Source of the DNA: Alphaproteobacteria bacterium | GTDB lineage: Bacteria; Pseudomonadota; Alphaproteobacteria; Rhodospirillales; Rhodospirillaceae | Reading direction: 5' to 3' | Assembly (NCBI GenBank): GCA_003250275.1 | Contig: QKGW01000271.1 | Location: 1-19,653 of the forward strand | DNA length: 19,653 bases | Shown here: piece after piece, positions 1-6,927 of the stretch | How the letters are laid out: the number at the start of each line of letters is the position of its first letter | Numbering within the stretch: position 1 is the first letter of the stretch | Made by a program: the position numbers and the translations under genes | The notes under the pieces: model-generated | What the model saw: only the letters and a program-made list of their open reading frames with translations | Database searches by the model: none | Told to the model about the DNA's origin: nothing

Positions 1-240
1 CGCACTTTCGTCTGCAACATCCCGGCGAACGGCGACGACATGACCGTGACCAAGGCGATCATCGGCATGGCCAAGGCGCTCGATCTGATGCTCGTCGCCG
101 AGGGCGTCGAGACCGTCGAACAGGCCCGCTTCCTTAAGGATCAGGGCTGTGACATGGCGCAGGGATATCTCTACAGCCGGCCCCTGCCGCTTGCCGCCTA
201 CCTCCGCCTTCTCGACGACGGCGTTCCGCACCTCGTCTGA
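1..240 (+). CDS. EAL-domain protein, C-terminal fragment (c-di-GMP phosphodiesterase)
   Basis: The 5' end lies outside the window; 79 codons are visible in frame 1 up to the TGA at 238-240. The visible part is the end of an EAL domain, which hydrolyses cyclic di-GMP to pGpG in the cytoplasm. It shows the family block VAEGVETVEQ (about codons 32-41), with the Glu of AEGVE at codon 34, followed by the typical GCDMAQGYLYSRPLP ending, the 'QGY-S-P' signature that closes EAL domains. Only about 14 residues follow, so the EAL domain is C-terminal in the whole protein. Whether GGDEF, PAS or membrane segments precede it cannot be seen, so neither activity nor signal input can be judged. The next gene, cimA, follows after about 66 nt on the same strand with no clear terminator between. 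Confidence 0.9.
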   Translation, partial: RTFVCNIPANGDDMTVTKAIIGMAKALDLMLVAEGVETVEQARFLKDQGCDMAQGYLYSRPLPLAAYLRLLDDGVPHLV

Positions 241-306
241 ACCGCACTTGCGGGCGTGGCCGATTTGCCGCATTTTCAACCGTTCGAACAAACCGGCGAG
301 ACGGGC

Positions 307-1890
307 ATGACGGGCGACCGCGTATATCTTTACGACAGCACCCTGCGCGACGGCGCGCAGACCCAGGGCGTGGACTTCACCGCCGCCGACAAGGTGGCGA
401 TCGCGGTCGAGCTCGATCGCTTGGGCATCGACTACGTCGAGGGTGGCTGGCCGGGCGCGAACGCCACCGACGATCAGTTTTTCGCGAGCCCGCCCGCGCT
501 CAAGCGCGCACGCCTCGCCGCCTTCGGCATGACCCGGCGCAACGGCCGCTCGGCGGAAAACGACACGGGCTTCCAGGCGCTGCTCACCACCGCCGCACGC
601 ACCGTCACCCTGGTCGGCAAGGCGTGGGACCATCAGGTGCGCGTCGCCCTCGGGGTCGAGACCGAAGAGAACCTGCGCATGGTCGGCGACAGCGTGAAGG
701 CCGCGCTCGGCCGCGTCGACGAGGTGATGTTCGACGCCGAGCACTTCTTCGACGGCTACAAGGCCAATCCGGACTACGCCGTCGCCTGCCTCGAAGAGGC
801 GTATCAGGCGGGCGCGCGCTGGATGGTTTTGTGCGACACCAACGGCGGCACCCTGCCGCACGAGATCGGCGAGATCGTGAGCGCGGTGACCCGCCGCATT
901 CCCGGTAGCCACCTCGGCATCCACTGCCACAACGACACCGAGAACGCGGTCGCCAACTCGCTCACCGCGGTGCGCGCCGGGGTGCGCCAGATCCAGGGCA
1001 CCCTCAACGGCCTCGGCGAGCGCTGCGGCAACGCCAACCTGGTTTCGCTGATCCCGACGCTGATGCTGAAGATGGGCATGACGACCGGCGTCTCGGAGGA
1101 CGGCCTGCGCCACCTCAAGACCGTCTCGAACATGCTCGACGAGCGCCTCAACCGCGCGCCCAACCGCCACGCGCCCTACGTCGGCACCTCCGCCTTCGCG
1201 CACAAGGGCGGGCTGCACGCCTCGGCGGTGGCGAAGGACCCGGCGTGCTACGAGCACGTCGACCCCGAGACCGTCGGCAACGTCCGCCGCGTCGTGGTCT
1301 CCGACCAGTCGGGGCGCTCGAACATCCTCGCCCGCCTCGTCGACGCCGGGATCGCGGTCGACGGCGCGGATCCGCGCGTCACCGACCTGCTCGCCGAGAT
1401 CAAGGACAAGGAGGCCGAGGGCCTGACCTTCGACGGTGCGGACGCGAGCTTCGAGCTGTTCGCCCGCCGCCGCCTCGACGGCGTGCCGGAGTTCTTCACC
1501 GTCCACTCGTTCCGCGTCATCGACGAGCGCCGTTACAACGCCAAGGGCGACCTCGTGCACGTCTCCGAGGCGACCGCGCGGGTGCTGGTCGACAACCAGT
1601 ACTCGATGGAGGCGGGCGAAGGCCACGGCCCGGTCAACGCGCTCGACGCTGCGCTGCGCAAGGTTCTGGTGCCGGCGTTTCCGGCACTCGATCGCCTCGC
1701 GCTGGTGGACTACAAGGTGCGGATCATGGCGCCCGAGCGCGGCACCGCGGCGGTGACGCGGGTGATGATCGAAAGCGCCGACGCCGCCACCGGCGCGCGC
1801 TGGACCACCGTCGGCATCTCCGAGGACATCATCGACGCCTCGTTCAACGCGCTGCATGACAGCATCGTCTATTTCCTGATGAAGGCCTGA
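307..1890 (+). CDS. cimA: (R)-citramalate synthase
   Basis: Condenses pyruvate and acetyl-CoA to citramalate, the first step of the threonine-independent route to 2-oxobutyrate and isoleucine. The 527-residue protein has the usual family length. It opens with the LYDSTLRDGAQ block (residues 8-18, catalytic Arg14-Asp15 of the DRE-TIM barrel). HCHND at 206-210 carries the metal-binding histidines, and NGLGERCGNANL follows near 235. The C-terminal part from about residue 390 matches the LeuA-type dimer/allosteric domain, so feedback by isoleucine is likely. I chose ATG 307 because family members begin just before the LYD(S/T)TLRDG block. A GTG at 256 would add 17 residues without family resemblance and lacks a better ribosome site. 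It is followed after 7 nt by the trmJ-bluB fusion, so the two are probably cotranscribed. Citramalate synthase is favoured over 2-isopropylmalate or homocitrate synthase by the long CimA-type N-terminal block. Confidence 0.92.
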   Translation: MTGDRVYLYDSTLRDGAQTQGVDFTAADKVAIAVELDRLGIDYVEGGWPGANATDDQFFASPPALKRARLAAFGMTRRNGRSAENDTGFQALLTTAARTVTLVGKAWDHQVRVALGVETEENLRMVGDSVKAALGRVDEVMFDAEHFFDGYKANPDYAVACLEEAYQAGARWMVLCDTNGGTLPHEIGEIVSAVTRRIPGSHLGIHCHNDTENAVANSLTAVRAGVRQIQGTLNGLGERCGNANLVSLIPTLMLKMGMTTGVSEDGLRHLKTVSNMLDERLNRAPNRHAPYVGTSAFAHKGGLHASAVAKDPACYEHVDPETVGNVRRVVVSDQSGRSNILARLVDAGIAVDGADPRVTDLLAEIKDKEAEGLTFDGADASFELFARRRLDGVPEFFTVHSFRVIDERRYNAKGDLVHVSEATARVLVDNQYSMEAGEGHGPVNALDAALRKVLVPAFPALDRLALVDYKVRIMAPERGTAAVTRVMIESADAATGARWTTVGISEDIIDASFNALHDSIVYFLMKA

Positions 1891-1897
1891 GTTCGAA

Positions 1898-3370
1898 ATG
1901 TCGGGTACCGATACCTCGAAGGCGCAGCCTGCGACCGTGACCAACGGCGCCGCGCCGACGATGATCCTCGTTCGTCCGCAGCTTGCCGAGAACATCGGCA
2001 TGGTCGCGCGCGCGATGCTCAACTGCGCGCTGGGCGATCTCCGCCTCGTCGCGCCCAACGAACCCGCGCGCCACGAGCGCGCGATCGCCGCGAGTTCGGG
2101 CGCGAACATCGTGCTGGAGAACTCCGAGGACTTCCCCGACACCCGCGCCGCGATCGCGGACTGCCAGTGGGTGCTCGCCACCACCGCGCGCCGCCGCGAC
2201 CAGATCAAGCCGGTGATGACGCCGAAGCGCGCCGCCGCCGAACTGCGCGCGCGGATCGCGGCGGGGCAGAAGGTCGCGGTGCTGTTCGGGCCCGAGCGCA
2301 CCGGCCTCGACAACGACGACGTCTCGCTCGCCGACGCGGTGTGCGAGGTGCCGCTCAATCCGGCCTACTGCTCGCTCAATCTCGCCCAGGCGGTGCTGCT
2401 GGTGTCCTACGAGTGGTACCAGTCCGGCTGCGAGGCGCCCGCCTACGAACTGGTGATGAACGAGACCGCGCCCGCCGCCAAGGACGAGGTGCTCAACCTC
2501 TACGCCCACATCGAGCGCGAACTCGAACTCTGCGGCTTCCTCCGCGTCGAGGACAAGCGGCCGAGCATGGTGCGCAACCTCCGCGCCCTGTTCAACCGCG
2601 CCGAACTCACCGAGCAGGAGGTGCGCACCCTGCACGGCATGGTCGCCGAACTCGCGCACGGCTCGCTCCGCCGCGCGCGCAAGCTCGGCATCGACGTCGA
2701 GCGCCTGCGCGCCGCGCCCGCGCCGCTCTACACCTCGAAGCCGCTGTTCGATTCGAGCTTCTGCGACAAGCTCACCCAGCTGTTCGTCTGGCGGCGCGAC
2801 GTGCGGCGCTTCTCGACCGAGCCGGTTTCGGCGGCGGCGGTCGACGAACTGCTCGAACAGGCCTGCCTCGCACCCTCGGTCGGCAACTGCCAGCCGTGGC
2901 GCTTCGTCGTCGTCGACGACCCGGCGCGGCGCGCCCGTGTGCGGGCGAGCTTCGAGGCGGCGAACGCGAATGCGCTCGCGGGCTACTCGGGCGAAAAGGC
3001 GCAGCTCTACGCCTCGCTCAAGCTCTCCGGCCTCGACCGCGCACCGGTGCAGATCGCGGTGTTCGCCGACCCCGACCCCGACGAGGGCGCGGGCCTCGGA
3101 CGGCAGACGATGCCGCAGGCGGTGCAGTATTCGGCGGTCGCGGCGGTGCAGACCCTGTGGCTCGCCGCGCGCGCCCGCGGTCTCGGCCTCGGCATGGTGT
3201 CGATCCTCGAACCCGAGGAAGTCGCGGCGGCGTGCGAGGTGCCGGACGGCTGGGACCTGATCGCCTATCTCTGCATCGGCTACCCCGAGGAGGAGCACGC
3301 CGATCCCGAGCTGGTGCGCGCCGGTTGGCAGGAGCGCCTGCCCGCGGAAAAGGTGGTCTTCCGCCGCTGA
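1898..3370 (+). CDS. Fusion: TrmJ-type tRNA (Cm32/Um32) methyltransferase + BluB 5,6-dimethylbenzimidazole synthase
   Basis: One 490-codon ORF carries two enzymes. Residues ~20-265 are a SPOUT methyltransferase of the TrmJ/TrmH family: NIGMVARAML (Arg38), motif 2 FGPERTGLDNDD (130-141) and motif 3 NPAYCSLNLAQA (154-165, the knotted SAM site). These are followed by the helical TrmJ C-terminal extension. TrmJ 2'-O-methylates tRNA position 32. Residues ~285-490 match BluB, the flavin-destroying oxidase that makes the lower ligand of vitamin B12 from FMNH2 and O2: WRRDVRRF (298-305), LAPSVGNCQPWRF, LWLAARARGLGLGMVSIL, and an end resembling family members. Asp301 and Ser435 align with the Asp32 and Ser167 reported as important in Sinorhizobium meliloti BluB. 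No in-frame ATG exists between codons 248 and 405, so a separate bluB start is unlikely. The gene starts 7 nt after cimA, and its own ribosome site lies in the cimA end. Confidence 0.9.
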   Translation: MSGTDTSKAQPATVTNGAAPTMILVRPQLAENIGMVARAMLNCALGDLRLVAPNEPARHERAIAASSGANIVLENSEDFPDTRAAIADCQWVLATTARRRDQIKPVMTPKRAAAELRARIAAGQKVAVLFGPERTGLDNDDVSLADAVCEVPLNPAYCSLNLAQAVLLVSYEWYQSGCEAPAYELVMNETAPAAKDEVLNLYAHIERELELCGFLRVEDKRPSMVRNLRALFNRAELTEQEVRTLHGMVAELAHGSLRRARKLGIDVERLRAAPAPLYTSKPLFDSSFCDKLTQLFVWRRDVRRFSTEPVSAAAVDELLEQACLAPSVGNCQPWRFVVVDDPARRARVRASFEAANANALAGYSGEKAQLYASLKLSGLDRAPVQIAVFADPDPDEGAGLGRQTMPQAVQYSAVAAVQTLWLAARARGLGLGMVSILEPEEVAAACEVPDGWDLIAYLCIGYPEEEHADPELVRAGWQERLPAEKVVFRR

Positions 3371-3375
3371 ATCCC

Positions 3376-3403
3376 TTGACATCCCGCGTTTCGCGGGTAT
3401 GTT
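3376..3403 (+). promoter_or_regulatory. Sigma-70-type promoter of rpsD
   Basis: A perfect -35 box TTGACA (3376-3381), a 16-nt spacer and a good -10 box TATGTT (3398-3403) lie just after the stop of the preceding gene. Transcription would start near 3409-3411, leaving a leader of about 108 nt before the rpsD ATG. This is the closest match to the sigma-70 consensus that I found in the window, as expected for a ribosomal protein gene. Confidence 0.75.
3383..3397. repeat. Perfect palindrome inside the rpsD promoter spacer
   Basis: CCCGCG-TTT-CGCGGG, a 6+6 bp inverted repeat with a 3-nt centre, fills nearly the whole gap between the -35 and -10 boxes. It could be an operator for a repressor or a short hairpin for transcripts arriving from trmJ-bluB. 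It is not followed by a T-run, so it is not a classic terminator. Confidence 0.5.
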
Positions 3404-3431
3404 GTCCGCCTCATTTCCGGGAACGCGGACT

Positions 3432-3476
3432 GGGGGCGCTTTTGCTTTGGCCTCAGCCCCGCCGCCGCAAGGTGGC
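3432..3476 (+). promoter_or_regulatory. Structured 5' leader of rpsD (candidate autoregulatory element)
   Basis: Within the ~108-nt leader two hairpins can be drawn by eye. GGGGC (3433-3437) pairs with GCCCC (3456-3460). Directly after it, GCCGCC (3461-3466) pairs with GGTGGC (3471-3476) across a GCAA tetraloop, a GNRA-type loop. S4 represses its own synthesis in other bacteria by binding leader structure, but this leader does not resemble a leader class I can name, so the regulatory role is inferred. Confidence 0.35.
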
Positions 3477-3517
3477 CTACCGGGACAACAAAATCGACAG
3501 AAAAGAGGAAACACTCC

Positions 3518-4132
3518 ATGTCGAAGCGTCATTCCTGCAAGCACAAGATTGACCGCCGTCTCGGCGTCAATCTGTGGGGCCGCGCCAAGAGCCCGGTCAA
3601 CAAGCGCGAGTACGGTCCGGGCCAGCACGGCCAGCGTCGCCGCAAGCCCACCGACTTCGGCACCCAGCTGATGGCGAAGCAGAAGCTGAAGGGCTACTAC
3701 GCGAACATCTCCGAGCGTCAGTTCCGCCGCTACTACGCCGAGGCCTCGCGCCGCGTCGGCGACACCGGCGAGAACCTCATCGGCCTCCTCGAGAGCCGTC
3801 TCGACGCCGCGATCTACCGCCTGAAGTTCGTGCCGACCGTGTTCGCCGCGCGCCAGGTGGTCAACCACGGCCACGTCAAGGTCAACGGCCGCCGCGTCAA
3901 CATCGCCTCCTTCATGCTCAAGGCCGGCGACGTGATCGAGATCCGCGAGCAGTCGAAGCAGATGGCTCTGCTCCTCGAAGCCGTCGAGTCGGGTGAGCGC
4001 GACGTTCCGGATTACTTCGACGTCGACCACAAGGCGATGAAGGGCACCTTCATCCGTATGCCGAAGCTCGCCGACGTGCCGTATCCGGTGTCGATGGAGC
4101 CGAATCTGGTGGTCGAGTTCTACAGCCGTTAA
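3518..4132 (+). CDS. rpsD: 30S ribosomal protein S4
   Basis: Primary 16S rRNA-binding protein that nucleates assembly of the small-subunit body and takes part in translational accuracy. The 204-residue length is typical. The N-terminus, with KHKIDRRLGVNLWGRAKSPV at residues 8-27, and the GPGQHGQRRRKP block near 34 are the alphaproteobacterial form. It lacks the CxxC-type zinc cysteines found in some other S4 proteins. The S4 RNA-binding domain lies at about 93-155 (LESRLDAAIYRL, then RQVVNHGHVKVNGRRVNI), and the end EPNLVVEFYSR is conserved. ATG 3518 is preceded by AGAGGA (3504-3509), 8 nt upstream. The gene stands alone, not in an alpha operon with rpoA, and has its own promoter, leader and strong terminator. 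Confidence 0.98.
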   Translation: MSKRHSCKHKIDRRLGVNLWGRAKSPVNKREYGPGQHGQRRRKPTDFGTQLMAKQKLKGYYANISERQFRRYYAEASRRVGDTGENLIGLLESRLDAAIYRLKFVPTVFAARQVVNHGHVKVNGRRVNIASFMLKAGDVIEIREQSKQMALLLEAVESGERDVPDYFDVDHKAMKGTFIRMPKLADVPYPVSMEPNLVVEFYSR

Positions 4133-4154
4133 TCGGCGCCTCGATCCCGACACG

Positions 4155-4187
4155 AAAAAGCGCGCGGCCCTGTGCCGCGCGTTTTTT
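4155..4187 (+). terminator. Rho-independent terminator after rpsD
   Basis: CGCGCGGC (4161-4168) pairs with GCCGCGCG (4174-4181) around a 5-nt loop, followed by six T residues (4182-4187). An A-run before the stem pairs with the T-run, so it could also act on transcripts from the other strand. It lies 22 nt past the rpsD stop. Confidence 0.9.
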
Positions 4188-4214
4188 GTTGTGCGGGTCT
4201 GTGTATGGAAGGCC

Positions 4215-4243
4215 TTGCATTCCTTTCGGCGCGGGATGATGTT
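4215..4243 (+). promoter_or_regulatory. Possible promoter for the GNAT-C39 / ATP-grasp pair
   Basis: TTGCAT (4215-4220), a 17-nt spacer and GATGTT (4238-4243) lie between the rpsD terminator and ATG 4279. The -10 match is moderate. A separate promoter is expected because the strong terminator upstream should isolate this gene pair from rpsD. Confidence 0.35.
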
Positions 4244-4278
4244 TCGTCGAACGGCCCAAATGCGAGGCATAACAACAA

Positions 4279-5451
4279 ATGGCGGACGGCATAGGCGGCG
4301 AGCATCCGGCTCTCGAAACCGCGGACGTGCCTCCCAGTCTGCGGCACGCGCGCCCGACCGACCTCGACGCGCTGGTGGCGCTGGAAGACCGAGCCTTCGA
4401 CGGCGACCGGCTCTCTCGCCGTAGCTTCAAACGTTTTCTCGACCGCAAGCGGACGTCCGATCTCCTGATCCTCGAGCAGGACGGCGTGCTGCTCGGCTAT
4501 GCGCTGGTGGTCTACCGCAGCGGCACCGCGCTCGCGCGCCTCTACTCCATCGCCGTCGACCCGGCGTGCAAGGGCAGGGGGCTCGGCGCGCGCCTGCTCG
4601 GCGAGGCGGAATGCGCCGCGTTCGGGCGCGACTGCGCGGTGATGCGCCTCGAATCCCGCCCCGACAACACCGCCGCGATCGGGCTCTACCGGGGCCGCGG
4701 CTACCGCCAGTTCGACGTGCTCGAGGATTACTACGAGGATCACGCGAGCGCCCTGCGCTTCCAGAAGTGGCTGGTCACCGAGCCGCCCGGACCCGGCGCG
4801 GCGACCGGGCGCAGCGTGCCTTACTACCCGCAGACCACCGAGTTCACCTGCGGCGCGGCGGCGATGATGATGGGCATGGCGGCGTTCGACCCCGCGCTCG
4901 CCCTCGACCGCCGCCTGGAGCTGCGCCTCTGGCGCGAGGCGACGACGATCTACATGACCTCGGGTCTCGGCGGTTGCGACCCGATGGGCATGGCGGTGGC
5001 GCTCGCGCGCCACGGCTACGCCGCCGAAGTATTCGTCAATTCCTCCGAGGTGCTGTTCCTCGATTCCGTGCGCGACCCCGAGAAGCGCGCGGTGATGACG
5101 GTGGCGCAGGAGGATTTCCGCGACCAGGCGAAGGCGCTCGGCGTCGCGGTCTACAATCGCGCGCTCTCCCGCGGGGAGTTGCGCGATCTTCTCGACCACG
5201 GGGCGGTGGTTCTGGTGCTGCTCAGCCAGTACCGGATGCTGCGCTCGCGCGCGCCGCACTGGGTGACCGCGTTCGCCCATGCCGGCCAGCGCATCTTCAT
5301 CCACGACCCGTGGTTGGAACCCGACGACCACGAAACTCCGATGGCCGCCGCGGCACTGCCGATTCCGGAGGACGAGTTCGACCGCATGGCCTGCTACGGC
5401 AAATCCCGCCTGCGCGCCGCGGTCGTGATCAAAGGACAATCTCTGAAATGA
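4279..5451 (+). CDS. GNAT acetyltransferase fused to C39-like cysteine peptidase
   Basis: A 390-residue two-domain protein. Residues ~20-165 are a RimI-like GNAT N-acetyltransferase: LYSIAVDPACKGRGLGARLL (about 91-110) is the acetyl-CoA pyrophosphate-binding motif A, followed by NTAAIGLYRGRGYR. Residues ~175-385 resemble peptidase family C39 (papain fold). They show the Cys motif FTCGAAAM (Cys191), His327 in APHWVTAF, and Asp343 in IHDPW, a complete Cys-His-Asp set in the expected order. There is no signal peptide or membrane segment and no ABC-transporter part, so it is cytoplasmic and unlike bacteriocin-exporting C39 proteins. The stop overlaps the next gene's start (ATGA), so it is translated together with the ATP-grasp ligase. 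GAGG at 4264-4267 is the likely ribosome site. Substrates are unknown. Acetylation plus peptide cleavage or transfer on a ligase product is an inference from the pairing. Confidence 0.87.
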   Translation: MADGIGGEHPALETADVPPSLRHARPTDLDALVALEDRAFDGDRLSRRSFKRFLDRKRTSDLLILEQDGVLLGYALVVYRSGTALARLYSIAVDPACKGRGLGARLLGEAECAAFGRDCAVMRLESRPDNTAAIGLYRGRGYRQFDVLEDYYEDHASALRFQKWLVTEPPGPGAATGRSVPYYPQTTEFTCGAAAMMMGMAAFDPALALDRRLELRLWREATTIYMTSGLGGCDPMGMAVALARHGYAAEVFVNSSEVLFLDSVRDPEKRAVMTVAQEDFRDQAKALGVAVYNRALSRGELRDLLDHGAVVLVLLSQYRMLRSRAPHWVTAFAHAGQRIFIHDPWLEPDDHETPMAAAALPIPEDEFDRMACYGKSRLRAAVVIKGQSLK

Positions 5452-6911
5452 CCGACTGGATCATCCTGGTCGACAACCCTCGCGACGTCGGGCAGGCCGA
5501 CACGCCGCACAAGGTGATGACGGTGCGCGACTATCTCGCGCGGCCGCAGCTCTTCGGCAGCCTGCGGCCGACGGTGCTCAACCTCTCGCGCAACACCGCC
5601 TACCAGAGCGCCGGGTACTACGCCTCGCTGCTCGCCGGCGCGCGCGGCCACCGCGTGATGCCGACGGTGCAGACGCTGCTGGAGCTGTCGCGCAAGGACC
5701 TCTACCGCGACGCGCTGCCCGATCTCGAGGATAAGCTCAACCGCTGCCTCAAGGGCCGCAGCGACACGCCGGAAGGCGACTTCAAGGTGTTCATCGCCTT
5801 CGGGCGCACCGAGTTTCCGGGCCTCGACGGCTTCGCGCTGCTGCTCTTCGACTGGTTCCGCTGCCCGCTGCTGGAGGTGTCGGTGGAGGCAGGGCCGTGG
5901 CGCGCGATCGAGAAGATCCGCCCGCTCGCGATCCATCGCCTCGACGCCGGGCAGAAGGCCTTCGCGATGGAGGCGATGGCGCGGCAGACGCGGCGCGGCT
6001 GGCAGGTGGCGAAGGGCAAGACCCCGGCGCGCTATTCGCTCGCGGTGCTGCACAATCCGCGCGAGACGTTGCCGCCGTCGAAGAAATCCTCGCTCGAACG
6101 CCTCGCCCAGGTGGCGCGCCGCCACGGCGTCGAGGTCGATCCGATCGAGAAGGGCGATCTCGCCCGCCTCGCCGAATACGACGCGCTGTTCATCCGCGAG
6201 ACCACCTCGATCGACAACCACACCTACCGCTTCGCCCGCCGCGCCGAGCAGGAGGGGATGCCGGTGATCGACGACACCGTGTCGATGATCCGCTGCACCA
6301 ACAAGGTCTACCTCAAGGAGCTGCTGGAATCGCACAACATCTCGATCCCGCGCAGTCTCGTGCTCAACGGGCGGCAGGCGCTCGACGAGGCGGAGCGCGG
6401 GCTCGGCTTTCCGATGGTGGTGAAGATCCCCGACGGTTCGTTCTCGCGCGGCGTGCACAAGCTCGACGACCGCGCCGGGCTCGACGCGCTCGCGGCGAAG
6501 CTGTTCGTCGACACCGACCTCCTGCTCGCGCAGGAGTTCATGCCGACCGAATACGACTGGCGCGTCGGCGTGCTCGGCGGCGAACCGCTGTTCGCCTGCC
6601 AATACCTGATGGCGCCCAACCACTGGCAGATCATCAAGCACACCACCGACGGGCGCGCGGTCGAGGGGCGCTTCCATACCGTCGCGGTCGAGGACGCGCC
6701 GCCCGAGGTGATCTCGACCGCGGTGAAGGCGGCGCGGCTGATCGGCAGCGGCCTCTACGGCGTCGACATCAAGGTCAACGCGCGCGGCGTCCATGTCATC
6801 GAGATCAACGACAACCCGAACCTCGACACCCACGCCGAAGGCGCGGTGCTCAAGGACGAGATGTGGTCGCGCCTGGTGAAATGGTTCGTCGCCAAGCTCG
6901 ACGCGCGATAG
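5448..6911 (+). CDS. RimK-family ATP-grasp ligase with RLAN N-terminal domain
   Basis: A 487-residue predicted ATP-dependent carboxylate-amine ligase. The first ~150 residues match the RLAN (RimK-like ATP-grasp N-terminal) domain: WIILVDNPRDV at the start and HKVMTVRDYL, ending near FALLLFDWFRCPLLEV. A linker leads to a pre-ATP-grasp region and an ATP-grasp fold at about 250-480. Lys326 in MVVKIPDGSFSRGV is a nucleotide-binding lysine, and EINDNPNLDTHAEG from Glu452 supplies the Mg-binding Glu/Asn pair. RimK-type enzymes add amino acids (classically glutamate) to peptides or small molecules; this subfamily's substrate is not known to me. It starts at the ATGA overlap with the GNAT-C39 gene, with AAGGA (about 5432-5436) as the ribosome site, implying coupled synthesis. 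The family seen here is far longer than E. coli RimK (about 300 aa), mainly because of RLAN, so S6 modification should not be assumed. Confidence 0.87.
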   Translation: MTDWIILVDNPRDVGQADTPHKVMTVRDYLARPQLFGSLRPTVLNLSRNTAYQSAGYYASLLAGARGHRVMPTVQTLLELSRKDLYRDALPDLEDKLNRCLKGRSDTPEGDFKVFIAFGRTEFPGLDGFALLLFDWFRCPLLEVSVEAGPWRAIEKIRPLAIHRLDAGQKAFAMEAMARQTRRGWQVAKGKTPARYSLAVLHNPRETLPPSKKSSLERLAQVARRHGVEVDPIEKGDLARLAEYDALFIRETTSIDNHTYRFARRAEQEGMPVIDDTVSMIRCTNKVYLKELLESHNISIPRSLVLNGRQALDEAERGLGFPMVVKIPDGSFSRGVHKLDDRAGLDALAAKLFVDTDLLLAQEFMPTEYDWRVGVLGGEPLFACQYLMAPNHWQIIKHTTDGRAVEGRFHTVAVEDAPPEVISTAVKAARLIGSGLYGVDIKVNARGVHVIEINDNPNLDTHAEGAVLKDEMWSRLVKWFVAKLDAR

Positions 6912-6927
6912 GGCGGCTTTCGCGGGG

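Noticed and set aside
246..275. A weak hairpin (TGCGG...CCGCA, then TTTT) after the EAL gene as a terminator
   Set aside because: Only five base pairs with a long loop; not strong enough to call.
3402..3488. Long-range pairings TTGTCC/GGACAA and GTCCGC/GCGGAC around the rpsD leader
   Set aside because: Their left arms overlap the -10 box and the expected transcript start, so they would probably not be present in the RNA.
1844..4270. An 808-codon open frame on the - strand opposite cimA end, trmJ-bluB and rpsD
   Set aside because: It lies antisense to genes with clear family motifs, is rich in Arg/His/Gly/Val as expected from GC-rich codon-position shadowing, and shows no recognisable domain.
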